Assembly (NCBI GenBank): GCA_021234155.1
Contig: JAJEKV010000265.1
Coordinates: forward strand, 374,001-438,000
DNA: 64,000 nucleotides
From: Isoetes taiwanensis
Lineage: Eukaryota; Streptophyta; Lycopodiopsida; Isoetales; Isoetaceae
Direction: 5' to 3'
In this document: piece by piece, positions 53,636 through 62,876 of the stretch
Layout of the letters: each line of letters begins with the position of its first letter
Numbering within the stretch: position 1 is the first letter of the stretch
Made by a program: the position numbers and the translations under genes
The notes under the pieces: model-generated
Told to the model about the DNA's origin: nothing
Databases searched by the model: none
The model's input: only the letters and a program-made list of their open reading frames with translations

Positions 53636-56580
53636 ATGGCTGCACCCAAATTTCCTACACTTCAAGCTTCTGCTCCAAGGGATGCGACTCTTTTCGAAGT
53701 CAGGTCTTTCTCGACGCCCACCTTTTCGTGGAGGCCCTTGTTGGTCCGAAGTCTGAAGTAGCTGAACGCCGTAAGCTTTAATGACTCTCGCGAAATGGAG
53801 CTCCCGCCCCAACCGAGCAATTGAAGCAGCTTTATCGCCATATCGCCAACAGCCCTGGAAGGACTTGCTACGGGATGGGTCCATCATTTTGCTCACCTGT
53901 GCCTTTGATTTCGAGGTATTCCGATTCCCTTGCAAAACCTTTCAGATCTTGGGCTGCTTTTACAGACATGGACGCCACTCGGGCCGTGCTCCTTCTTATC
54001 AAGCAAACCAAAGATCGCCTTCACCAATATTGCAAAGTCACATGACACTTTTGTGAAGTTTCTGCGGTGGCGCAAATTGCTTGGGTATTCTATCAAGAAC
54101 ACCCATATCAATAAGTCGTTCTATAATATGGTGATCATCGCCATCCGGCCCAATCTCCATATTGATTGGCCCTGTGATGTTATTCTATCGCCTCCTTCAT
54201 GAAGTCGACCGTGATTCGGGCTGCCCCTCCTCCGACATGAAGCCTCGGTGGGTGGCCATCTTCGTGCACTCATCCGCCATTATCTTCCCATTCCTGAGAC
54301 CCCTTCCACTTCTCATGCCTCCACTCAGCAGTCTCTGCATTCCCAGTGTCAAAACCAACAAGTTGTACCTTCACGCCAGACTTCCCCTGGTCATGTTCAA
54401 AACCAGACCACGCATGTCACAGTCTCCTCTTCCTCCACTGAAGCCACGCCTTCCACTTCCCCCGGCCATGTCTCCCAACAATCTCGCACAAAGCAAAGAA
54501 CAGTGGCCCCCGCAGACCTCCAAATCCTCGCCACCTTACGTACCAATTCCAAATAGGATGTTCATCTTTGCCGCCCCTACGATTACAAGCATCATAGGAC
54601 GCCTCGATGAATGGTGTCTGCCGCCCCCGAGGCTTCCGATGCGATTCAAAGAGACCTTCTGCCGCAACTACACAAGTTCAAACTTTGGAGGCCAAACTTC
54701 AAGAAAAGCACGCGGCTCTCTTACAGGCCCGTGTAGATCTCAAAAATGCTCAGGATCAGACCAGCCTGCTTGAAGATCAACATGCTCAGCTCCAAACCAC
54801 AATTCAGAACTTGTTGGAGCAAAACAAGACAAAAGACACCTCCTGGGTGACAAGGAGAAAGACATTGCTAAGCTAGACACCTTGTACACGGAGCTTTCTC
54901 ACAATTACCGCACTCAAGTTCATGACCTTACCGAGCGTGATGCTCGACTCACCTCCCTTGAAGCTCAGATTTCCACGCTGACCAATCAGTTAACGTCCAT
55001 CCAGGATCAGCTTTCGAAGGCTCAGAAACAGAAGGTCATAGATGACGCCGAGCTTGCCCCGCTTCGTCTCAATACTCCCGGGCAATCTTCTTCACATGCC
55101 ACGCTTCCTATTAAACGGGTCCGTGATCAGTCTCGTCTTCTGTTAGAAAAGGAGAACCGGATCTGTGACCTTGAACATCAGCTTCAGCAAGCTGTTCAAT
55201 CCGCCGAAGAAGCCCTAAAGAAACAGGAGGGATATATCGACATTGCTACCAACATCCCTGTGGACTTCTCTACTCCTTCCAGCTATCTTGACTATGTGGT
55301 GGCCCGACGGCACCTTTTCCTTTTGAAGTAGTACGCGGCCAATGGCAATGTTCATCAATAGCCACTCAAAGTGCGCGGATTTCCTTCGGATCGGGCCGGA
55401 TCTTTCAGAGAAGACAAGGGTTTATTTTGTGCACTCTTAGTCTTTGATCAGCTCCAATCAAGACCCCGACTTGGTCATTTTCCGTGTTGTTCAGCCAATG
55501 GCTTATGTTTTTCATGACTTCTACCTGGCGGATCTCCATGATAAATTCCGAGATGAGGCCCATTGTGTTTTTCGCGGCAACTCCAATGCTGCTTGGTTGT
55601 TATCACCAACCAACCCATATTTCGAAGATCCTGCTCAGTCTCAGACTTTTGAACATGAGTACATGCTCGAACTTGCTCAAGACTTACCCTCGGGCAAAAG
55701 CTGAAACATTGAAATGTAAACAAAAATTTGGCGCATCCTGACGATCTTGAGTTCGCCCAAATTTATATGCAGCACTTGGGAGGCTACAATCAACTACGTG
55801 GCCTTCTGGAAAGCAAGACCATCCCAACGGGTTGGGTAAATCCTCCTGTCTATCAATTTACTCTCTACTTCAGAGTGGGACCATTGGTGTCGTGCTCTTG
55901 ATCAGAATCTTGTTTGAGAATTCAGGGACATGGCTCTGCAACCCACGCACACGGGCATGCTTCCCTCTCCATATGCTTCCTTAGGAGTCCCTCCACGCCC
56001 ACGATTCCTCTCCTCGACCGGCGCTTCCCTTTTTGGACGAAGGTCATGGATGGCCACTGGTCGACTCGGGCCAGATCTCGACCGGATCTCCGGTGGGATC
56101 CCCGATTTGTCAGACGCTCCAATTGGGAGGATAATGCCACCTTGGACACTACTGAGAATTGGCTCTATATTGCTAATGAGCGTGGTTGGCAACGGCCTGC
56201 TGATGCTCTTCATGGCCTTGATACCTTCTTGCGAATCGCCGCCACCTCACTGACCCTTCAAGATAATCAAGGCGGGTTTTCAAGGCCGCTCTCAAATGTA
56301 TCCTGGTCAGCTCTTTAAATCGGCGTGGCCCAATCTTTTATCGCAATCGAATGCCGGCGTCAATGCCTTGATCTCCGGACCGCCTTCTCATGGAGTGCCC
56401 GGTTTGTTCCTCGAGCGCACCTTGCCTCGAAGACATGGTGCGCTCTCACTTCCTCATTGATGCGTATCCTGCTTTTGTTTGGGCTCAACACTCGGACGCT
56501 CTTCAAACACGCCAGACCTCATTGCCCATTACCATAATGGCGCCGCCCTCATTCCCGTGAGGATCACTTTCAGACTTTTT
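53636..56580 (+). pseudogene. Extra 3' coding region of the retrotransposon, with a coiled coil
   Basis: The ATG at 53636 opens MAAPKFPTLQASAPRD. From there, sense-strand coding-like sequence continues for about 2.9 kb in alternating frames, interrupted by several frameshifts. About 54660-55230 is a clear heptad-rich coiled coil of about 190 residues (LEAKLQEKHAALLQARVDLK, LTSLEAQISTLTNQLTSIQD, ENRICDLEHQLQQAVQSAEE), crossing one frameshift near 54850. Next are hydrophobic/aromatic segments (VVQPMAYVFHDFYLADLHDK, 55444-55704) and a Trp-rich segment (NWLYIANERGWQRPADALHG, about 56150-56220). I see no convincing signal peptide or transmembrane anchor and no match to a family that I know. Position and sense resemble the env-like third ORF of Athila-type elements, but function is unknown. 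Confidence 0.6.
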
Positions 56581-56633
56581 TTTTTTTCCCACCCTCGGAA
56601 GCACTTCCTCCTTTTTCTTGTGACCGAGTGTCG

Positions 56634-56645
56634 TTTGGTGGGGAG
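56634..56645 (+). other. Polypurine tract
   Basis: TTGGTGGGGAGG immediately precedes the 3' LTR, in the expected position for priming plus-strand DNA synthesis. Confidence 0.6.
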
Positions 56646-57233
56646 GTTAGTCCTGTGCCTCCCGGGTACGGGACTATTCATGCATCTGACGGACCAAGTC
56701 AAGGCCAAAGATCCACAACCAGCGCTGGTCATCGTCAAAGGCTCGCCAGAAGACCAAGCAGACCTTCACGCAGACAAAGACCATTTGGCGTCAACAAGAG
56801 GCGACTTCGGACAAGTGACGCCCGTCACCGCCAGCGTCAAGATCCGCGTGATTTCGGGCTTTTCAAGAGGCACCGCCAAAGATTCCTCAAGAATCAGGCC
56901 TCCTTCGTGAGTCGGCACCAAATCGGTCGAGTGTCTATATTGAGCCAAAGGCCATTGTACTATATATATGAGTAGAGCTAGCACATGAGTTTTTTAGATG
57001 AGTTTTGAGTCTTGTCTCATTTCAGTTTTCTCTCGATTGCGAGAGCTCATGTATCTTCATTGACATCAAGGAAGCTCATTGTTGTGATCTCATTGTTCTC
57101 TTTTGTTTTCGCTTCTCTTTTCCTTGCTTTTCTTGCAAATCCCGCGTGACATAGTCCCCGGATTCTCCTGTTAGATCCAAGGGTCCTCACAGAGGGCTGT
57201 CTTGCAGGAGTTCCCGAACCCAGACCCCAAACA
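56645..57233 (+). repeat. 3' LTR
   Basis: Matches the 5' LTR from (T/G)GTTAGTCCTGTGCC to GACCCCAAACA. The first base of the terminal TG has changed to G. Substitutions and small indels against the 5' LTR are scattered through the first 250 bp, while the last 300 bp are nearly identical. The TATA-like element is at about 56962-56973. It is followed by the target duplication GTGCA. Confidence 0.92.
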
Positions 57234-57238
57234 GTGCA

Positions 57239-57450
57239 AAATACAATTATGAGGGCTCTCGATGCCCTACGTCACCCCCCGTGTGAATATGCACCCAAAC
57301 CAAAGGGGATTTAAGGGGGATTTTAATTTAAATGTGTTGGACCCAATGGTTGTGTTAATTAATGTCAATGGTAGTTATGTGTTGGTTGTTAATGTCAATA
57401 GTTGTTATATGTTGGTTGTTATGTGTTGGGGGATTTAATTTTAATTTTTA
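57239..57450. repeat. Inner part of the right arm of the long-TIR element
   Basis: 57239-57289 completes the element's core. From about 57290, sequences such as AACCAAAGGGGATTTAAGGG and GTTGGACCCAATGGTTGTG are the inverse of 45845-46012. The arm breaks at TTTAATTTTTA|CTAG, where the Helitron enters, and resumes at 62558. Confidence 0.8.
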
Positions 57451-57478
57451 CTAGTTATGGTGCCCGGCGTTGCCGGGC
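57451..57478 (-). other. Helitron 3' terminus: hairpin plus CTAG
   Basis: The plus strand reads CTAGTTATGGTGCCCGGCGT, then TGCCGGGC. On the minus strand this is a GC-rich hairpin (stem 57462-57468 with 57472-57478, 3-nt loop) followed by ACCATAA and CTAG, the usual stop signal of rolling-circle Helitron transfer. Confidence 0.85.
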
Positions 57479-58591
57479 TTTAGGTCCATATGAACTCGAG
57501 ATGAGTCTGTAGGTAATTTGTGTTAAAATATATAGGGGAACAGGAGTAAATAGTTTGATATATTTGATATGTTGCATCAATGTTAGTGACCTGCAAATGT
57601 TCTAAAAATATATACCACTCCATTCATATTTCATGGATCAATTAAAATTGTGGATGGGTATTCTATTAATCACCCCTCGAATAAATAACATATAGTTTTG
57701 TTTATCATTTTCCATTCTTTTGTCTTATGAAGGCGGGCATTAATGCTTATGAGTATACTAACAAATCATTGAACCAAGAAACTTGAAGAATTATTAGACA
57801 TAGACATGAAAAGCTACGTGCAAGCCGTGTACTACTTGTATTATATCCCCATTTGCCGTTGATGGCATCTGCAACCATTCAAAAGACACTTTGCCTATGG
57901 TCACATCAGCAAGTTTAGCATTGAAGGTCGATCCTAGGAGGGGGAGTAATTCGAGAAAGGTTGTCGAACCAGGATGTGGCACATGTAGGCACAATTTTAG
58001 TGCGGCTAAGTTATAATCAAGCTCGAAAAACTATTGTGTGGTAAGGCAAGACAAATATTATATGCTTGTCCAATGAAGAATTTATGCCTATCACAATCTT
58101 TATTGCAAGAGCAAAGACCAATTTACTATATACATCTAGCACCACATATATTGAAACAAAGTTGCATAACTATTGAAACGAAGTTGGCGTGTATTAATTA
58201 TAAAGAAAATATATGTTAGAAAAAATGTATTGAACCTACCAAGTCGCACAACCACGAAATTGTAGTCATATAAAAAATTTAGACATTGCACTACACACTT
58301 GGCTCTAGTACAGTGACCTACACATTTACATCAGATAAACAGTTAAATTATCAAGTAGATGCTGGGCGCACTTGGTTTTCCAAATTTTCAACTGCACATT
58401 CACATTGCATAAATAATTGAAGCAATAATTCGTCGTTCCACAACATGAGGTAGATGCTAGGCAATATGTTAAAATACTTTTTATATTAGCTCTGTGATTC
58501 TTCACTTTGTGATTCCTCAATTAAACATTTACATCACATAAAACAGTTGGATGCAGTGGCCTGCCATTTCAGTTATATCCCAGTTCCACAT
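57479..58591. other. Helitron interior, no recognised gene
   Basis: AT-rich. A minus-strand open frame at 57794-57994 (contains FLELLPLLGSTFNAKLADVT) could be part of a captured gene, but I do not recognise it. A plus-strand frame at 58034-58219 is likewise unassigned. Confidence 0.3.
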
Positions 58592-58815
58592 GAAAGACCA
58601 ACAATTCTCTTTCAATGCCTGTGATAAAATGTTGTTGAAAGACCAACAATTCTCTTTCAATGCCTGTGATAAAATGTCGTTGCTGGACTTTGCAACTATG
58701 CTAGGCTGTCTTGTTGCACAGTGCAAATATAATGGCATAAAATGTTGTTGCTAGACTTTGCAACCGTGCTAGGTTGTCTTGTTGCATGGTGCAAATACAA
58801 TGTTGTTGTTGGGCT
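58592..58815. repeat. 45-bp tandem duplication and adjacent repeat of about 62 bp
   Basis: GAAAGACCAACAATTCTCTT... is present at 58592-58636 and 58637-58681, nearly identical. It is followed by two to three related units containing CTTTGCAAC(T/C)(A/G)TGCTAGG and TGTCTTGTTGCA between about 58685 and 58815. Confidence 0.85.
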
Positions 58816-59880
58816 TTGCAACCATGAATCTACTTGGAATTCAGCAAATGCTAGACTTAATCCAAAAATGCTTGGTTGGACGCGCAACTACTTCTAGAGT
58901 TTGAGCAGATCTGTATCACACAACAGGAAGTTGCTTACTCCTGAACATGATTGATATGAGACATGATCCCTGTTTGCAAGACGAACCAGAAACAATGCAA
59001 GTCCAGTTCATTTTAACATCTTGATGTAGACACTTAGGCATCATGCACCACACAGCACGTTCTAATAGCAACTTTAAACTACAAACCATAAAAGTAGTTT
59101 TTAGCATGGTGTACACTTTTAGACATTTAGCATTTACTAAGCATTCTGTGCACGCACATCTGGAAGGAAAATGGTTGGGCAGTCCTAAACCATTCCTCAT
59201 CTACTCTGAGTATTTCAAAACCTCTGAAAAAGCTCAAGCATTCCTTATCAGCCTGATAAGGTCTGTTTGATGACAATAACACGCTAGATTGGCACGGAGG
59301 CGGCCGAAAGTCGCATAAGCGGCGCAAATCTTTGGTTTGTGATTGGCAAAGGCTGCATAAGAAACCCACAATCCCATGGCTGGTGAAATATGAGTTTAAA
59401 ATTTAAGGGCAATATCACTTTAGCACTTCAAATTCAGCATGAAGCTGCTGATGCGGAGAAAAAAATAAGAAACTGCAGTGTATTCGTGAGCCACAACCTT
59501 CTTCTCGATCACTCAGAGTTATGTAACTGCAGTCGCTCTAAAGCACGTGCTTGCGGTTACTTTGCGGTGAAGATGTGTTGTGATAATAAATCCATGCCAT
59601 AAACCTTGGTCTTCCTTTTTTTCTAATTATGACAATCCACATTACCACTCTACACCATGTCCCAGTCCATCAATGTATCTGCTTTGTTGATTCAAGTATT
59701 GACATACTTTCGACTCCAAACAACTTGTGCTTAATGCAAAATAATGTCACAACACCATTTCTGCAGAATGGACTCATTACTTATTTTACAGGAAAATCAA
59801 CTCTTAAAATTGCACAATAAACTTAAACATCTAGATTATTCACAGGGCCTAAATTACATGAACAATAGATGTACACCTCA
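58816..59880. other. Helitron interior, no recognised gene
   Basis: Short open frames only. A plus-strand frame at 59390-59602 and a minus-strand frame at 59127-59369 are open but resemble nothing that I can name. A GC-richer patch at 59285-59335 (GGCACGGAGGCGGCCGAAAG) stands out from the AT-rich surroundings and may be part of a captured exon. Confidence 0.3.
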
Positions 59881-59887
59881 TGTCAAG

Positions 59888-60075
59888 ATTTGAACGATGC
59901 ATAGCTTCTTGCATACTGATAGAGATCCATGGAATCAGAACCCATAACAGCTCCATTTGCAGAGATAGGTGCCATTCCACTTGGGTTGGCAAAAGGTTCC
60001 TCAAGTGCTGGTTGTTGGTAATTATGTCAAAATAGGCTGCTAATCTGCTGCTGCATGTAATTCAGAGCATCAAGA
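59888..60075 (-). pseudogene. C-terminal exon-like fragment captured by the Helitron
   Basis: On the minus strand, about 60 codons stay in one frame with coding-like composition: ALDALNYMQQQISSLF, one TGA, then NYQQPALEEPFANPSGMAPI, GAVMGSDSMDLYQYARSYAS and FKS before a TGA stop. It reads like the C-terminus of a regulatory protein rich in Gln, Ser and Met. A TACATGCAG acceptor-like site lies just upstream of CAGATTAGC. I cannot name the family. The single in-frame stop and lack of the rest of the gene make it a fragment, on the same strand as the Helitron. Confidence 0.5.
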
Positions 60076-60835
60076 CAAAGGATATGAATGTTGACTCTCA
60101 GCTAAAGGATTACAATTTCCATAAGGTATTGGGAAATCCTAGAGATGCTTGCATTTAGCAACTATACTTTACAAAGGAATGACCGTACTCCATTCCAGTT
60201 AAGGAGAAGAGCTCGGAAAGGAGAAAGGAACCACTGACATTAAACATGAGTTAGAGGGTCATTCTTGTACTTAAACATGATGTTAAGTGCTTCGATAGAC
60301 TTATTTGTAGAATGTAAAATCTAGTCGAATCATGTGATGTACCTGAATGCATACTTGTGCAAATGGTGATTTTGGTTCTCTATATCTCTATTTATGTATC
60401 TCAAGCTTGTCTATGGCCATTCTTCTTTGCTTTGTGTCAACTATTGCTTGGCTGAACCTTTTGGTTCTTTCACGTAGTTTTGGTTTCCTCCAATGTCTGA
60501 ATGTCTTCAAATTCCTGATACAGATTCCACGAAAAAGCAGTGCAAACATGAGATTCTTTGCATCGTATTATATAGTGATCAGTGAGGCAAAGTTAATTAT
60601 GTAGCAAGCAGTGTAAATAAGGTAATACGCATCTGTATTTTCTGAACAATTTAGAAGCGTAACCAGACAACATCTTTGCAACTTTGAGTTTAACAGACCA
60701 TATGCATTTTGTCAGACTCACATTAAAATATTAACAATACAAAAAAGAATATTCAAAGAATCATCAAAGAGAGCTAAGGCATTAGGAATTTACACTCTGC
60801 AGATCCAACAATACAAATGCTAAGCACGTAAGTAT

Positions 60836-61019
60836 AATGTTTTGGAATTGTCATGGACAGTGGGCTTGCATTATCTGACATGACTTTAGTGGGATCTTCT
60901 ATAGACAGTATACTTGCCCAAGGAATTAATGTTTTGGAATTGTCATGGACAGTGGGCTTGCATTATCTGACATGACTTTAGTGGGATCTTCTATAGACAG
61001 TATACTTGCCCAAGGAATT
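60836..61019. repeat. Perfect 92-bp tandem duplication
   Basis: Copies 60836-60927 and 60928-61019 (AATGTTTTGGAATTGTCATG ... CCCAAGGAATT) are identical by eye over the full unit, indicating a very recent duplication or possibly an assembly artefact. Confidence 0.93.
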
Positions 61020-61559
61020 AACATAGCGCATACAGCTACAACAATACTGAACTAAAGTGTAAAGCTCATTTGGAAAACCTAGTTAGATAAGATTTTCCAT
61101 ATTCATAAACAATATCACAAATACCAGGAAAATCATGCCTACCCAAATTCAACATATTGTAGACCTAACCTGCATTCACATGAAGAAAGTGACCCAATTG
61201 ATTTTGAAGTATACAGTTAATAAGCAATTGGCGATTATCAAGATGTTGAAGGCTGATCCAGCAGATGTGATATATTCAGCATATAGAACAACAATATGAG
61301 GCCATAAGGACACAATCAACAAACACAAAGGCTCCGTATTAGCATATCATATCCACAAAGGCAGAGATGCCTTGCATATGCAATAGTAATTGATGGGAAA
61401 AGGCAAAGCAAGCTACCTTAATCTTGGTTGGAATCTTCTTCAGTTCTCCATGATGGCCAGATGCATAAACACCATACACATGATGATCTCATGTACCTAT
61501 ACAATAATTGCATCTTTATAAATCAAACGATGATCCAAAATAAAGACCCAACAGAGGTG

Positions 61560-61810
61560 TTCCCAAGACGTGTTAGACCAGATAAAACACTATTTGAGGC
61601 TAGCATAGCTGCCGGAGATTATTTTACCTGTGGAGTTTTGTACGACAACTATTCATCTATTCTTTGGGGCAAAGGTTTTGACAATTCCGGTGCGGTTTCC
61701 TTGCCAGAAATTCCTCCCAGCGTGTGTGAGAAAAACTATTCTTATTCTTGCTCAGATGGATCCGGAGTTGGGCTCTTCAATTCCCCAAAACATATTTGTG
61801 TGTCTTGATC
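61560..61810 (+). pseudogene. Fragment of a Crinkly4-like receptor-kinase ectodomain, captured by the Helitron
   Basis: The plus strand encodes FEASIAAGDYFTCGVLYDNY, then SSILWGKGFDNSGAVSLPEI, then PPSVCEKNYSYSCSDGSG. SIAAGxxFTCGV...(C)WG is the signature of the repeated RCC1-like (CRR) units in the extracellular part of plant CR4/CCR receptor kinases. There CG and CWG flank each blade; here the CWG cysteine position reads L (ILWG). Roughly one and a half repeats are present, followed by a stop at 61808 and a shifted continuation. No signal peptide, membrane segment or kinase domain is present. It runs opposite to the Helitron, as captured fragments often do. Family assignment is from motif recognition only. 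Confidence 0.55.
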
Positions 61811-62557
61811 TTGGCTGCATTCCTGCTTTGCATAATATCCATCCGGGCATTTTTTGCAGCTCAGACAAACATAACCATATTTGCAAATATTTTTCGTCTT
61901 TGCTTTCAGATTCCAAACCCTATTTGTCAGAAGGACAATTTAATAATACCTGAAAGCATTGAAGCTTCTTCTGCAAAAATGAGATAAATCATTAGGTTTA
62001 AAAATCACTTGTATAGTGAAGATGCTAGAATCAGAGGATGGACTATAATTGACGAAGAACAATCAAATAACACGTGAAGCAAGACGAAGAAACATAATTA
62101 GGGCCAAAATTTCAATACCAGGATGCTTATTGACATAGACAAAAGTGAAGGAATTGCATGTACAAATTTAAATATTCTCTTGATCTGGTTCCTCCCACCC
62201 GATATAGTATCTCATTGTATAGCAAAACAGAAATCATTTTTGCCGATCCAAAAGCTGCGGGGAAACCCCATATCCAGAAAGAAACTTGAATCCCAAGCGG
62301 TCTCGACCAAAAACCTACGGTAATAGCTCTAACTCCTTGTCGGAGGTTCCTTGAATCGGGCACATGCAATCGACACTGCAATGCAATCGGGTAAACACAA
62401 AAAATAATCATGGAAAGGTATTTTCGTCTATTTCTGATTTTTGGCTCACGGGAATGTTTTTCGGCATCAAAAACCCTTAAGACCTTAGAAAAGTGGCCGG
62501 GAAAAAAAATCAAAAAAGTTTTCCACTTGCCGGAAAAACCAAATTTAAACTATAGGA
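61811..62557. other. Helitron 5' region, no recognised gene
   Basis: Plus-strand frames up to about 61987 may continue the captured fragment in another frame. The rest to 62557 is without recognisable coding. The minus strand here is the Helitron's 5' end, starting TCCTATAG at 62557. Confidence 0.35.
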
Positions 62558-62876
62558 TATGTTGGATGTTAATGGTTTGTGTTGCAAAAAGTTTTTTTTG
62601 GCCCCTTTAAGGGCCTTAGGGCCAATCACCCGGGTGTGACAAAAATTTCAGAATTCAAACCAGAAAAAAACTATAATTCATTTGAGGCTTTCATCACCTG
62701 TAGCTTTTGAATTTGATCACAATAAAACAAATAGAACATAAATAAAAGTTACCATAAAGATAGAGCAGATTGATCCCATTATTCTGAAAGTCATAAAGTT
62801 TGCAACACCCATACACAAACATTTTTCAACTGGAATTTAACAGTAGCATTTGGCCTCCATGGATTCTTGTGGTGAG
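62558..62876. repeat. Outer part of the right arm of the long-TIR element
   Basis: From TATGTTGGATGTTAATGG to CCATGGATTCTTGTGGTGAG this is the inverse of 45519-45845, with scattered differences. The left copy has longer poly(A) and G runs and GGGGGGGACGTCC where the right has CAATCACCCGGG. Beyond 62876 the similarity stops. Confidence 0.85.

Larger units (their letters stand above)
46190..57238 (+). mobile_element. Complete Ty3/gypsy LTR retrotransposon with extra 3' coding region, 11.0 kb, inactive
   Basis: The element spans 46195-57233, flanked by GTGCA at 46190-46194 and 57234-57238 (5-bp target duplication). The LTRs are about 590 bp. Gene order is gag, protease, RT, RNase H, integrase, which defines Ty3/gypsy. 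The RT style (DHFPLPFTDQVLEEVAGHE, SFMDGFSGYNQI) and the lack of a chromodomain after integrase point to the Athila/Tat side of the family rather than chromoviruses. About 4 kb lies between integrase and the 3' LTR, and about 3 kb of that looks like further sense-strand coding remnant. Gag, the gag-protease junction, the protease-RT junction and the integrase start all carry frameshifts or stops, so the copy cannot move by itself. I could not identify a normal tRNA primer-binding site after the 5' LTR. A purine run (GGTGGGGAGG) precedes the 3' LTR. Confidence 0.92.
57451..62557 (-). mobile_element. Non-autonomous Helitron, 5.1 kb
   Basis: On the minus strand the element begins TCCTATAGTTTAAATTTGG at 62557 and ends ...CACCATAACTAG at 57451. 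It sits between A and T of the target (host ...CAACATA | TAAAA...). A 7-bp-stem hairpin, GCCCGGCAACGCCGGGC, lies 7 nt inside the CTAG terminus (57462-57478). These are the Helitron signs: 5' TC, 3' hairpin plus CTRR, AT target, no duplication. The boundary is proven internally because the intact left TIR arm contains the uninterrupted target sequence (CATCCAACATATAAAAG). No Rep/helicase coding sequence is seen, so it would need a partner. It carries gene-like fragments and several fresh tandem duplications. Confidence 0.87.

Noticed and set aside
57794-57994. 66-codon minus-strand frame in the Helitron as a gene
   Set aside because: Open and moderately protein-like, but without a family signature or neighbours; left as an unassigned interior sequence.
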